58,433 nucleotides of DNA from Candidatus Bathyarchaeota archaeon (GCA_005883075.1 VBAX01000051.1:1-58433), one strand, 5' to 3'. Numbered from the stretch's first letter, positions 25,579 to 35,411 are shown. Numbers and translations are program-made. Notes: generated by a model from the letters alone, not told the origin.

Positions 25579-25649
25579 AGCTCAAAGGTTTAGCAACAGA
25601 TAGTTTACGGGAATGTTTGAGTACCCCCAACAGGTGAGGGGCCGTTTCA

Positions 25650-27620
25650 ATGTCAGGAGAAAGCCAGAGCAAACCATCTGGTCCGGCATCGGGAGGCGCA
25701 GGTCCAGCATCGGCCACGGGCTCAACCAAGATCGAGCGAAAACAGCTTCTCATCCTGCTCGTCCTGAGCCTCTCCCTTGCAATCATCGTAATTGACGCAA
25801 CGATCGTGATCGTCGCTCAGTATCAAATCCAGAAAGACTTCGGAATCTCCCTGAAGGATCTAGAATGGATCACCTCACTCTACGCTCTGATCTTCGGATC
25901 GTTCCTTCTCACTTGGGGAAAACTAAGCGATGAGTTTGGCAGAAAACGAATCTTCGTAGCTGGAATCTCTCTATTTATTATCGGATCCATCGTCGATGGA
26001 TTCTCACAAGGTCTGAGCCAGATCCTTGTAGGTCGTATAATGCAAGGATTCGGGGCGGCGATGGCTTCTCCCTCCACCCTTTCTATCCTAACAACCACTT
26101 TTACCGGCAAAGCGCGGAACGTCGCTTTCGGAATATGGGGCGCAACAGCAGGCGCGGCCGCAGTTCTGGGACCAGTCTTAGGTGGGTACTTTACAAGCGA
26201 TCCGACTCTCACCTGGCGTTGGGCGTTCTTCATCAACATCCCGATAGGGATCACAGCCCTTGTCGGGGCGGCGTTTGCGATCAAGGAAACCCGATTCAAG
26301 GATCCAAAATACACTACAGACTACCTTGGACTGGTCTTCATCACTATAGGTCTAGCCAGTCTTTTGTTCGGCTTCATCGAAGCCCAAACCTACGGGTGGA
26401 TCGTACCCAACAATGACTTTGCTGTGGGAGGGTTCTCGTGGTCGGCCTCAAACCCTGTATCACTTCCCCTCGTTTCAATCATAACAGGGCTGACTCTACT
26501 CACCCTGTTTACTCTCTACGAGGTCCGCCGTCTTAGGAGTGGGAGGGTTCCTCTCTTTGATTTCGGTCTCCTCAAATTCAAGGGTTTCAGGTACGGCCTA
26601 TTCACGGTCACGATCGTTGCTATGGGTGAGTTCGGAGCAGTATTCATCATCTCAATATTCCTTCAAACGGTCAAGGGACTCACGGCATTCAATGCCGGTC
26701 TCACATTCCTACCCATGGCGATCTCAGTATTCATCTTTGCACCTGTAGCCGGCATTCTAGCTACCCGGTTTGGACCCAAATGGGTTGTCACCACCGGCAT
26801 GGCTCTCGAAGCCATTGCGCTCTTCAGCCTATCACAAATCATCAGCGTCGAGAATCCTGTCTACTACATGTATCCTATCCTCGTCATCTATGGCGCAGGG
26901 GTTGGTCTGGCGATTAGCCAGCTTACGAGTACAGTTTTGCAGAGTATTCCTTGGCAGAAGGCCGGAGTAGGATCCGGAGCAAACAACACTGTCAGACAGA
27001 TCGGTTCAGCCTTCGGAATCGCCGTAATCGGCGCCGTTCTGGTAGCCCAGATTTCCACGGTTGGAGTGGCCGACCTCGCGACCAGTACAGCTAGTTTCAG
27101 CGTGCAACAAAGGGTCGCTTTGACAGCTGCCCTCAACTCAGGACTCTCTGGGGGGATCGACCCTTCCTTTCTCGCCCTCTTCGGTGGGAACGTATCCGCC
27201 GTCCTATCAATACTGTACGATGCAATTACGCAGGGAGCACGCTGGGCAGCGTTCACAGCGGGTATCTTTGTCTCGCTCGGAGCTATCAGCTCACTCCTAA
27301 TCCCGAATCCAAAGTCAGCCCAGACCGCGAAAACTACCATTGTCGCGAAAGCTAGTCGCCGAGGAGCATCGCGAGCCGTGACCGCTATCGTCATCGCTCA
27401 GTTCGTGATCACAATAGTCCTCCTTGTTGCTATCTCTAACGAGTACAAGTCGAATTATTTCATGCGACAATGGGTAAGCCAGAACGCGTCGCCGCTAGGT
27501 TACTTCCTCGCAGACTACGTTGGACCGGCCTTGGCAGCGATCGTTGGAGGGGTCCTTGTTGCATGGAAACTTTTCCTCGCTCGAAGGCGATCCGAGGCAA
27601 AGTCAGAGCCGAACAACTGA
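25650..27620 (+). CDS. MFS exporter, DHA2-type, long form
   Basis: The 656-residue transporter has a Ser/Gly-rich cytosolic start and then a helix LVLSLSLAIIVIDATIVIVA. It has motif A TWGKLSDEFGRKRIF and RIMQGFGAAMASPSTLSIL. About 14 helices of the DHA2 fold run to about residue 565. A long periplasmic loop precedes the last fold helix, and two extra helices at the C-terminus (ITIVLLVAIS and YVGPALAAIVGGVLVAW) exceed the usual length. It probably exports a hydrophobic compound. It is divergent from ppk2. Confidence 0.88.
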   Translation: MSGESQSKPSGPASGGAGPASATGSTKIERKQLLILLVLSLSLAIIVIDATIVIVAQYQIQKDFGISLKDLEWITSLYALIFGSFLLTWGKLSDEFGRKRIFVAGISLFIIGSIVDGFSQGLSQILVGRIMQGFGAAMASPSTLSILTTTFTGKARNVAFGIWGATAGAAAVLGPVLGGYFTSDPTLTWRWAFFINIPIGITALVGAAFAIKETRFKDPKYTTDYLGLVFITIGLASLLFGFIEAQTYGWIVPNNDFAVGGFSWSASNPVSLPLVSIITGLTLLTLFTLYEVRRLRSGRVPLFDFGLLKFKGFRYGLFTVTIVAMGEFGAVFIISIFLQTVKGLTAFNAGLTFLPMAISVFIFAPVAGILATRFGPKWVVTTGMALEAIALFSLSQIISVENPVYYMYPILVIYGAGVGLAISQLTSTVLQSIPWQKAGVGSGANNTVRQIGSAFGIAVIGAVLVAQISTVGVADLATSTASFSVQQRVALTAALNSGLSGGIDPSFLALFGGNVSAVLSILYDAITQGARWAAFTAGIFVSLGAISSLLIPNPKSAQTAKTTIVAKASRRGASRAVTAIVIAQFVITIVLLVAISNEYKSNYFMRQWVSQNASPLGYFLADYVGPALAAIVGGVLVAWKLFLARRRSEAKSEPNN

Positions 27621-27758
27621 TCGCGATGCGGGGCCCTTGGCCCTTCGCCCCATCGTGGAGAGTGCTCTTTGTTTCGGGGGAGAGGGCGTCTGGGTTAGGG
27701 AACGCTTATGCCCGCCCTGAGCCTCGTTTCTCGCGAACAGGGTCCTAGGAGATATTCT

Positions 27759-28097
27759 ATGGCAGATGGCGATAGGGGAGAGATGTTTGCGGAACTGGAG
27801 AGGGCTTGTGACGAGCTCGACCGGGCGCTCGAACAGCTCAAGAAGGCAGGATATACTCTGCGAGAGTTTTCCAAGGGCCTTGAGACGGACCCGACCGGGA
27901 TACTGCTGACGCACTATCCTAACGGCTACATGATCTATCCTGACGAGATCAACAAGACTCCCTGGGAGTATCCCGCTCTGCGTCCTATAGTCGACTTGGA
28001 TTATCTGATCGAGCTGCTCAAGCGCGCTAGGCAACTGAAGCGGGCAAAGATGGACATCGAGCGAAGACTGGGCAAGAAGCTCATGCCCGTCTCCTAA
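27759..28097 (+). CDS. Hypothetical protein with coiled-coil ends
   Basis: I chose ATG 27759 because AGGAGA lies 6 nt upstream. The 112-residue product has an N-terminal helix (EMFAELERACDELDRALEQLKKAGY), a central beta-type part (ILLTHYPNGYMIYP) and a basic C-terminal helix. No family is recognised. It overlaps the end of the convergent gene by 4 nt. Confidence 0.65.
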   Translation: MADGDRGEMFAELERACDELDRALEQLKKAGYTLREFSKGLETDPTGILLTHYPNGYMIYPDEINKTPWEYPALRPIVDLDYLIELLKRARQLKRAKMDIERRLGKKLMPVS

Positions 28098-28567
28098 GCA
28101 TGGGACGCGGGTTTCAGTCCGTATCCGTTTACGAATATCCAATCAAGGAACTGCAAGACCTCGGGTGTTATATCGCACCATAGATGGACCCCGCTCGGCA
28201 GGCAGTCTATACGTCCTGTGAGCAGAGTCGCCTTGAACCCTTCGTGGCCAAAACGGGCAGGGTCAAATGATTTGGGGCCAAGCGGTTGAATCGCTTGCCT
28301 AGCATCCTCTTCTGTCAATGTATCGAACTTCTTCCGGTTCTTGTCCACTAGAATAGTCAAGTTTCTGCGTCCAATGCGGGCGGCTTCCGGTCTTTCCTGG
28401 CCGGGTGGAAAGTTGATCTGTATGAGAACCCCCCAGCGGTCGCCGACTTCGCTGGCAATCCAGTTGATCGTCTCAAAGGCCCGCAAAGTACGATCCTCCC
28501 AGAGACTCTCGAATTCTCCACGGCGCTTGTCAAGTGTGTCCCAGAGGTCTTTGACGATCCAGCTCAT
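28094..28567 (-). CDS. Hypothetical protein
   Basis: The 157-residue soluble alpha/beta protein has no recognised motif. Residues 35-75 (INWIASEVGDRWGVLIQINFPPGQERPEAARIGRRNLTILVDK) look like two strands and a loop. Its start overlaps the stop of the receiver-like gene by 4 nt, so the two form an operon, which hints at a signalling context. Confidence 0.65.
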   Translation of the reverse strand: MSWIVKDLWDTLDKRRGEFESLWEDRTLRAFETINWIASEVGDRWGVLIQINFPPGQERPEAARIGRRNLTILVDKNRKKFDTLTEEDARQAIQPLGPKSFDPARFGHEGFKATLLTGRIDCLPSGVHLWCDITPEVLQFLDWIFVNGYGLKPASHA

Positions 28568-28932
28568 TTGGCCTTGACCTTCTTCTCTAGGACACTCTTC
28601 AGGGTCTTGATGAAACGGGAATTGGGAACAATGTAATCGATCTTCACTTTCTCTGCCTTCAGCTTAAGGTCCGTTCTGACATGGGGGAATGACCCCAAAA
28701 TCTCAGGTTGGGATGTCATGGCCCTCAACTGTTGGGCGCATGAGAACGGATCGTAGTCCGATGCGGCTAGGTCGAGGACGACCAAGTCTGGGTGCATCGA
28801 GTTCGTTTCTCTAATCAAATCTTCCTCACTTGTTACGATCTTGGCAATCGCACCCAGCGACTTTGCAAGCTCCATGATTCTTGAATGGAGGAACAGGTCT
28901 GTAGTTATCGCGAGAACTTGAACAGCCATCAT
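28564..28932 (-). CDS. Response-regulator receiver-like protein
   Basis: The 122-residue protein has a CheY-like layout: a first strand VQVLAITTD, a third strand LVVLDLAASD with an Asp at the phospho-acceptor position, and a late strand DYIVPNSRF. The usual acidic pair after the first strand is reduced to a single Asp and the conserved Lys is not clear, so it may be a pseudo-receiver. It is divergent from pyrB and coupled to the following hypothetical gene. Confidence 0.65.
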   Translation of the reverse strand: MMAVQVLAITTDLFLHSRIMELAKSLGAIAKIVTSEEDLIRETNSMHPDLVVLDLAASDYDPFSCAQQLRAMTSQPEILGSFPHVRTDLKLKAEKVKIDYIVPNSRFIKTLKSVLEKKVKAK

Positions 28933-28984
28933 TGGTTCACTCTGAAGATAGTTATAGGACTCCTCGATTCAGATACCAGTCGGA

Positions 28985-29914
28985 ATGCCGCTCACATCTA
29001 ACTTTGCCGGCAGAGACATAGTTAGCGTTCGCGACCTATCCCGATCAGAGATTGATCATATTCTGGACATGGCCCAGGTCATGGAGCCCCTGGCGAAGAC
29101 GGGGTCCGATATGCTTCATGGGAAGATAATGGCGACCCTATTCTACGAGCCCAGCACTCGCACGAAATTGAGCTTCGAGTCTGCGATGACGCGGCTCGGC
29201 GGGACGGCTCTCGGATTTGCAGAGACAAAGGGGACATCTGTGGAGAAGGGTGAAAACCTCGCAGATACAGTGCGGGTTGTCGAGAACTATGCGGACGTGC
29301 TGGTGGTCAGGCACCCTCTAGAGGGAGCGGCGCGAATGGCGGCCGAGTTCTCAAGGGTCCCAGTGATTAACGCGGGATCGGGTGCGGAGGAGCATCCTAC
29401 TCAGGCATTACTCGACCTATACACGATCAAAAAAGAGCTGGGCACTATTGATGGTATTAGCATAGGGCTCATCGGGGACTTGCGGTATGGCCGGACGGTT
29501 CACTCGCTCGCCTATGCGCTAGCGAAATACAAGGTGAGATTGGTCCTCATCTCCCCAGAGATACTGCGGATGAGGAAAGAGGTCTTGGAAGAGGTCTCGA
29601 AAAAAATTGACGTTGAAGAAACTACATCATTGCAGCAACACTTGAAAGAATTAGATGTCATCTACATGACGAGGGTCCAGAAGGAACGATTCGGAGATCT
29701 AGCCGAATACGAGAAGGTCAAGGGGTCCTACAGACTGACATCAGATGAGTTATCCCGAGCAAAGAAGAGTTCGATAGTGATGCATCCGTTGCCGAGAGTC
29801 GATGAGATAGACTCTAGTGTCGACTCAACGAGCCATGCGAAATATTTTCCACAGGTCGGGAACGGCGTGGTGCTGAGGATGGGATTACTCGGCTTGGTCT
29901 TTGGAGCCGTCTAG
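28985..29914 (+). CDS. pyrB: Aspartate carbamoyltransferase catalytic subunit
   Basis: The 309-residue enzyme has the carbamoyl-phosphate motif FYEPSTRTKLSFE (STRT at 57-60), HPTQALLDLYT and the aspartate-site HPLPRVDEI. It makes carbamoyl aspartate in pyrimidine synthesis. Its regulatory subunit gene pyrI lies 9 kb away on the other strand, whereas many archaea keep pyrBI together. The length is typical. Confidence 0.96.
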   Translation: MPLTSNFAGRDIVSVRDLSRSEIDHILDMAQVMEPLAKTGSDMLHGKIMATLFYEPSTRTKLSFESAMTRLGGTALGFAETKGTSVEKGENLADTVRVVENYADVLVVRHPLEGAARMAAEFSRVPVINAGSGAEEHPTQALLDLYTIKKELGTIDGISIGLIGDLRYGRTVHSLAYALAKYKVRLVLISPEILRMRKEVLEEVSKKIDVEETTSLQQHLKELDVIYMTRVQKERFGDLAEYEKVKGSYRLTSDELSRAKKSSIVMHPLPRVDEIDSSVDSTSHAKYFPQVGNGVVLRMGLLGLVFGAV

Positions 29915-29941
29915 CATATTCGACGATTCTTGCATAACCCC

Positions 29942-32173
29942 TCACTGAACACTCAAAACTGTGTAGGGCAACGTGGTGCTGTCGACCACTACGGTGATCG
30001 TAGTTGGAACAGTAGTGCTTGTATTGCTGATCCTGTAAATGTCGGTTGTCGTTAGGGTCTCAGCCTTTGCAAGGACCTGAACTGTCGTCGTACTCGTTAT
30101 TTTTATTCCAAGAATCCATCGAGTGTTTCCCCCTTGCTCGTATTGGTATCGGTAGGCCAGAGTGCCATTGACGGTCGCCTGTGTTGTCGATATGCCGATG
30201 GTGCTGACAGCTTTTGTCGTTGCGCTGCCCACTTCGATAGAGCTAGTAGGGTCTTGAATGAAATAGTGGCCCACCTGTTTCGAAGATCCATCGACCACCG
30301 CCACCATTTCTGGCACCGTCAGATTTCCTTGCGTTCCATAGTATGGTATGACATAGATCAGGCGCCCGTTCACCGAATACAGGAGTATGTTTCCAACCGT
30401 CCAGTCGGGGTGGAGCGTTAACTGGGTTTTGATTATCGGGTCGGTCACCACGGCTGATATGGCCGAGTTGGGTCCGATAACTGTCGTTCCCTCAGGGAAC
30501 CTGATCAGATAGACTTGCCCTGTCCGGACTCCTGCTGGAGCGATGTAGAGACCTGCAAGGTTCTGAGATGGGCTGTGGTAAATTTCCACCAGCCTGACGG
30601 CAGCCCACGTCAGGGTCCCGTTGATCGGCATGATTATGAACCGGGTGGTTTCAGTAGATTGAAGGAAGACATTCCTCTGCCATTGCAGCGGATCTGTCTG
30701 GAAGTAGAAATTGTACACGTCTTGTTGAGTGTTGAAGTATGTCTCAGGATATCTCAGCTGAGGGAGGAGCCAGGAAGGCATTTGCTGGTTCCACTGAGGA
30801 TACATGGAATTGTAGAACGACCTGACGTAATCGTTCTTGCCACTGTTGTACAGATACCCTGTAACATCTCCGGTCTTCATGTCGGTGAGCGTTGCTGCGA
30901 AGAGTCTGAGAATCGATGTGTCAGCATGGTCTGGATAGTCTGCGAAGTTGCTAGGACTCTGCCAGTCTATCCAAACCCAGTGCAGCAGGTAGATGTTTCC
31001 CTGTCTGTCCACCACCGGGTAAGGATCTGGATCTAGCCGCATGTTGGGCAATAGAATGTTAGAGATTCTGGCGTCCGCATCTCGGTATTCCAATGCTTTG
31101 ATATTGCCGTAGGCTCCGTTTGCGAAGTCGAACCTTCCCTGCCAGAAGAACTTCCAGTACAACCAGAAGCCCTTGTAGGTATAGTCCGCTGTTCCATTGT
31201 AGGAAGGCGGTCCTGTGTAGCCTGATAGGTGGGTCTCGTTGAAGCCTGGAATATTCAGGTAGACCTCGTCCACCGACTGCCATAACCCTCCTTCTCCATA
31301 GTAGACCTGGGGAGATTGGGTCAGGTTCCAGATCTTTGTTATGTCCACAGCTTGTGTCGTGGCCGCGTCAACCGCGAGGACCTTCTCCGAATGCGTCAGC
31401 AAGAGATGTTGGGTGCGCCAGACATCAGGGTCGTTCGGGAGGCCAGCTTGTATAAGCTGGAGAATGGATACCCAGTACTCTTTGCCGTTGATGTAGATGA
31501 TGTCGACAGGAGCGTTGTCGATGGACATCCAGTTGACCCCGACTAGCGGTTTCATGTTCAGTCGGGCCGACTGGTTGGTGAATATGCGGATGTGGTCCAG
31601 TGTATTAGTCTGGTTTCCTAAGCTCTTTATGAGAGACTGATCAGCGCTAGTGACCGAGTCCACTCCGTACGCCCAGCGAGTGTACTGTATGGTTGGGACG
31701 TAAGCTGGGCTCCATTGATAATTGATGTATTGGCCTGACTGGGCCCGAAGATAGGTCCCGTACACAGGAAGCGTGATTGTTGAAGCTAGGACGATTGCGA
31801 GTATTACGAGCCCTTTAACCAGGGTGATCTTGATACGCAGTATTCTCGGGGTTCGTGTGAATCCGGCCACGAACGCTACCCCGATCATCACGATGACCAG
31901 GGTGGAGAGAATGAAGGATGTGCCTACGTCATAGACCCAGGCCCCACTGCTTAGCACTAGGTAGATAATTGGTAGAGCGGCAATGACGAATACGTTGCTG
32001 AGCGCGATCCGAGACATCCCGAAGGCCTTCTTTGAAAGTCCCACCATAGCGTTTGCAAGGAGCGCGACTCCGAGTCTGATTCCTACCACAGCAAAGGCTA
32101 GGCCGATTATTGACAGGATGAACTTGAAGACTTCAAATGTGAAGACGTTGTCGATGCCGAAAGTCGGCGACAC
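29942..32173 (-). CDS. UPF0182 membrane protein, C-terminal part (frameshifted)
   Basis: The 743-codon frame covers four membrane helices (residues 10-150) and the large extracytoplasmic domain typical of UPF0182 (RWAYGVDSVTSADQ, VDRQGNIYLLHWVWIDW, YIAPAGVRTGQVYLIRFPEGTTVIGP). It ends with a Thr-rich C-terminus. The true protein starts further upstream in another frame (entry 32107-33054): the present frame stays open and protein-like upstream of its ATG, reading GTWFAQVQNYFSIL. The function of UPF0182 is unknown. Confidence 0.8.
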   Translation of the reverse strand: MSPTFGIDNVFTFEVFKFILSIIGLAFAVVGIRLGVALLANAMVGLSKKAFGMSRIALSNVFVIAALPIIYLVLSSGAWVYDVGTSFILSTLVIVMIGVAFVAGFTRTPRILRIKITLVKGLVILAIVLASTITLPVYGTYLRAQSGQYINYQWSPAYVPTIQYTRWAYGVDSVTSADQSLIKSLGNQTNTLDHIRIFTNQSARLNMKPLVGVNWMSIDNAPVDIIYINGKEYWVSILQLIQAGLPNDPDVWRTQHLLLTHSEKVLAVDAATTQAVDITKIWNLTQSPQVYYGEGGLWQSVDEVYLNIPGFNETHLSGYTGPPSYNGTADYTYKGFWLYWKFFWQGRFDFANGAYGNIKALEYRDADARISNILLPNMRLDPDPYPVVDRQGNIYLLHWVWIDWQSPSNFADYPDHADTSILRLFAATLTDMKTGDVTGYLYNSGKNDYVRSFYNSMYPQWNQQMPSWLLPQLRYPETYFNTQQDVYNFYFQTDPLQWQRNVFLQSTETTRFIIMPINGTLTWAAVRLVEIYHSPSQNLAGLYIAPAGVRTGQVYLIRFPEGTTVIGPNSAISAVVTDPIIKTQLTLHPDWTVGNILLYSVNGRLIYVIPYYGTQGNLTVPEMVAVVDGSSKQVGHYFIQDPTSSIEVGSATTKAVSTIGISTTQATVNGTLAYRYQYEQGGNTRWILGIKITSTTTVQVLAKAETLTTTDIYRISNTSTTVPTTITVVVDSTTLPYTVLSVQ

Positions 32174-33054
32174 TTGGTAAGTTCCCGATAGTCTTGTTGC
32201 GAGGATTGAGAAGTAGTTCTGTACTTGTGCGAACCAGGTGCCGTTTGTTTGGACAAGATATTCTGTATGGTGACGAATCTTAGGGCGATGTCATTGGCGA
32301 TGGCTGCCGCGATTCCTAGGGCGAGGAGAAACTTGATCGTCGTCCACGCTAGGAATGGGGGAGAGGAGACTGGGAACTTGTCGTTCCATTGCAACTTGCC
32401 ATTCTTCGATAGGACGGCATGGTCAGGGGTCTCTCCAATATCCCAGTCAAAGGATGGTCTTGGGCCGGATTCATAGTAGCTTCTTCTGGTGGACTGCATG
32501 ATCGCTCCCAGGTTCGTCCGGAATAGTAGTCGAAGAATTCCGAGGAGTTTGCTGTGCATGTAGAAATGTCTCTTCCCATCGCTTCCCGTAACTGACGAGA
32601 TTCTCGGGTCGCTGAGCATGAATAGAGCCGTCAGGAGGAGAGTTGTCCAGATGACCGCTCCGTTCAGGTACTGAAGGTTGAGAAAGTTGATTCCTGCTTT
32701 CGTGGCATAGGTTGAATATTTCACGTCAAAGGTGAGACCATTGTTCACCCCGAGGGTAAAGGCAGCGAAACAGGCGAGACCGAGAAGAATATGGTATACA
32801 ACCCAAGGGGTCCGAGAACCAGACTGGCGTTGAACCCTTGGAGACAAGAATGATCCAACGAGTACTAGGGCCAAAAGCAGAGCAGCGGTAGCAACGAACT
32901 CTGTGGCAAGGACCCAGAGCCCAAGCCCTGTGTTGAAGACGGAAAGTTCTCTGAGAAGAGCGAACTGTATTCCGAGAACGATTATGATGGCGAGAATTCC
33001 AGTGAGGAGACCTATTCCAAAGGATCCCTTCAAACCAGCTCGGATCTCTGTCAA
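32107..33054 (-). CDS. UPF0182 membrane protein, N-terminal part (frameshifted)
   Basis: The first 255 or so residues carry five membrane helices and the conserved UPF0182 N-terminal pattern. The last 55 residues turn into a Ser/Thr/Arg-rich sequence that is an out-of-frame reading of the C-terminal part. A one-base loss (or two-base gain) near 32200-32290 would restore one protein of about 1,030 residues. Whether this is sequencing error or a real lesion cannot be decided here. Confidence 0.78.
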   Translation of the reverse strand: MTEIRAGLKGSFGIGLLTGILAIIIVLGIQFALLRELSVFNTGLGLWVLATEFVATAALLLALVLVGSFLSPRVQRQSGSRTPWVVYHILLGLACFAAFTLGVNNGLTFDVKYSTYATKAGINFLNLQYLNGAVIWTTLLLTALFMLSDPRISSVTGSDGKRHFYMHSKLLGILRLLFRTNLGAIMQSTRRSYYESGPRPSFDWDIGETPDHAVLSKNGKLQWNDKFPVSSPPFLAWTTIKFLLALGIAAAIANDIALRFVTIQNILSKQTAPGSHKYRTTSQSSQQDYRELTKCRRLSASTTSSHLKSSSSSCQ

Positions 33055-33167
33055 AGTGGGCGCTTCCTAACTCCTAGTCAAACGGTCAATGAGATAAACT
33101 CAATTGGGTCTGTCCGACCGATTGTAACACCGTTGTCTGATGTATTGCAAGGGGCGCCTTGGTCTGT

Positions 33168-35411
33168 TTATGAGAAGTCATTGGCTGCGATTCTGTCTAG
33201 GTCTCTCCGCCTTGGTTCGGTCCACAGGTCGAGTGGAATCAGTCTACCAGCATACTTCGCGATAATTGTCAGCTTGTCTGAATCGCACCTTGAGCACTTT
33301 GCATGGACTCCGGTATCGACGTAATAACATGACTGACACCGGGACAATATTCTAGAAAACGTGAAGTGTTTGACTCCCGATTCTGCGAGTAGTTGGGATG
33401 CTTTCGTCAAACCTACGGCCTCTACTTTGTCTCCTAATAGGAGCGGCAGGATTGATCCTCCGTCGAGGAATCTCTGAACTTCTCCCTCAATAGAGGCGCG
33501 TGACGAGAATGGAATCTTCTGGGTAAGCGGGATCGCCGACATATCAGTGTAGTATGGGTATCGCTTGGATCCTTGATACACGATTGTTGAGAAACCGTAT
33601 TTTTCAGAGTCGATACCCGCAAGCCTCGATGATGCTTCGGGAGACGGATGAAGCCCAACCCGAATTCTAAGCTTACGAGAGTCGGTTTCCGATATCGCGC
33701 GTCTCGCGGTCTCGATGATTTTTTTGACAAAGACAAGAGAATCCTTGTTGTCCACATCCTTCTTTATGTGGTGCTTTACCGCCTCGTTCAATCCGAGGAG
33801 GCTAATCTCTGCCATCGGGTGAGATCCATAGTAGGTGCTCCCATTTGTCTGCCAAGAAAGCAGCGGCAGAAGTCCCTCTCGCATTCGTTCATGAATAGCT
33901 TGTCCGCGAATCTCTAGGGCCCTAACTGCCTCGTCTACGGCGTTCGTCACTCCTTGGAGAAATCGCTCGTCTTTCCATGCTGATTCATACGCGATTCTTG
34001 GCAGATTGACTTGGACCGTTCCCACCAGCGCTCCTCTGGCCACATCGCCCATGCTGTCGGTGACGAACATGCAGCCGTCTGAAGATACGGTGTAAGATTC
34101 TCCCGGATTTTGTATCAGATAATTCATGATGGAGTATCTTAGAGAGGTCTCGTGGGCCATTGAGAGAAGTCCATCGGGTTCAGAGAGTTTGTTGCGATCG
34201 AGTCTCAGGGTGATCGAGGGATTGACAAGTGGATTGTCTTGAGCAATTTCTTGAGCTGCATCGATCATTGTGCGGAGTAACTCCTCAGCTTCGCGTGCGT
34301 AGTCTGCGTACTTGCCCTCTGTTTTTCCGTTGGGACCAATCGCATCGGATTGTCCGAGGATGTTTGGGGCGACACGATCGAGCCCAATGGTCGACCGTGA
34401 AGGAAGTGTGTTTGAGAAACCTTCCCAGTTCAGCTGAGAGAGAAAGAGTCGGACGGCTTCTTGGACCCTTTGACTTGGGACGCCCTTGACGAATGGTGCG
34501 AGAAGGATGTTAACGTGATCGAGTACTTGCTCCTCGGATACCTGCCCTTCGGTCACTCTTGCCAGCCGCAGCAGTGTTCCTAGCGCGCTTTCGAAAGAGA
34601 TGGGTGGTTGCGATCCAGGCAGTCCTTTTCGGAAGAACGGGCGTGGGTCATGTGAAAAGACGCTGGGTTTGAGGATCCAGGACTCCGCGTCTTCTAGGTG
34701 GATTTGTCCCGAGAAATGTGCATCGACCAGAGGTCGTGGAAGACTATTGAGCAAGACATACTCTTCGGTCACCGCCGCGCCTGCGGACGATTGAACCCAA
34801 GCCGAGTCAAGGCGCTTCTGTCCTGCCTCCCTTAGAAGGACTGTCACGTCGTTGACGGGGAGTCCAAGTCGAGTTAGTTTGTGGCGGTACTCTTCGAGCT
34901 TTCTCTCGACGAGGATGGTATTGACAAGCTCGCGTACTAGGGGCGCAGTGAGGTAAGTTGTCCCGAATCGCAAGAGCCTCTCTTCTGCTTCAGACGCAAT
35001 CTCGTCAGCTAGGCTCTGAGGCATACCGGCTTCAGTTACAAGTGATGAAGCGATTCTGGTCCGGTCAAATTCCTCTATCGTCATTTTGGAGGTTCGGACG
35101 AACAGGCGGCCTCGCTTGACCGCGACCCATTCCTCTAAGTCGCGCGAGAACTCGACGAGTATCTTTCCGAGGTCTGTTATACTGTACTTTTTCGTGCCTT
35201 TTTCGTTCGCAACCAAACCGGCCTTACGAAGGGTTTTGAGATGATAGACGAACTTTCCAGCGTCCCGCACAGGATCCATCTTCGCTTCGTACATTATCTC
35301 AGTGTACGGAAGAGGACCTTTGGAGACTAACAGCTTGAGAATGTGAAGCCGAACGGGGGCAGAAGCAGCGTCTAGAACATCCGAACTGAAGCGCTCGTAG
35401 GATCGCTGCAA
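33168..35411 (-). CDS. HTH / ATP-cone / NrdD-like fusion protein
   Basis: The 747-residue protein has an N-terminal ArsR-like winged helix (about 1-95), then an ATP-cone (about 97-195, LFVRTSKMTIEEFDRTRIASSL). A divergent class III ribonucleotide reductase-like domain (about 200-747) follows, recognised by TVQVNLPRIAYES, LLSMAHETSLRY and a C-terminal zinc site CQSC..CSRC. The glycyl-radical motif, normally RVxGY, reads KYAGR: the Gly is kept, its neighbours are not. No nrdG activase is adjacent. It may be a reductase or a nucleotide-sensing regulator built from one. Confidence 0.7.
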   Translation of the reverse strand: MQRSYERFSSDVLDAASAPVRLHILKLLVSKGPLPYTEIMYEAKMDPVRDAGKFVYHLKTLRKAGLVANEKGTKKYSITDLGKILVEFSRDLEEWVAVKRGRLFVRTSKMTIEEFDRTRIASSLVTEAGMPQSLADEIASEAEERLLRFGTTYLTAPLVRELVNTILVERKLEEYRHKLTRLGLPVNDVTVLLREAGQKRLDSAWVQSSAGAAVTEEYVLLNSLPRPLVDAHFSGQIHLEDAESWILKPSVFSHDPRPFFRKGLPGSQPPISFESALGTLLRLARVTEGQVSEEQVLDHVNILLAPFVKGVPSQRVQEAVRLFLSQLNWEGFSNTLPSRSTIGLDRVAPNILGQSDAIGPNGKTEGKYADYAREAEELLRTMIDAAQEIAQDNPLVNPSITLRLDRNKLSEPDGLLSMAHETSLRYSIMNYLIQNPGESYTVSSDGCMFVTDSMGDVARGALVGTVQVNLPRIAYESAWKDERFLQGVTNAVDEAVRALEIRGQAIHERMREGLLPLLSWQTNGSTYYGSHPMAEISLLGLNEAVKHHIKKDVDNKDSLVFVKKIIETARRAISETDSRKLRIRVGLHPSPEASSRLAGIDSEKYGFSTIVYQGSKRYPYYTDMSAIPLTQKIPFSSRASIEGEVQRFLDGGSILPLLLGDKVEAVGLTKASQLLAESGVKHFTFSRILSRCQSCYYVDTGVHAKCSRCDSDKLTIIAKYAGRLIPLDLWTEPRRRDLDRIAANDFS

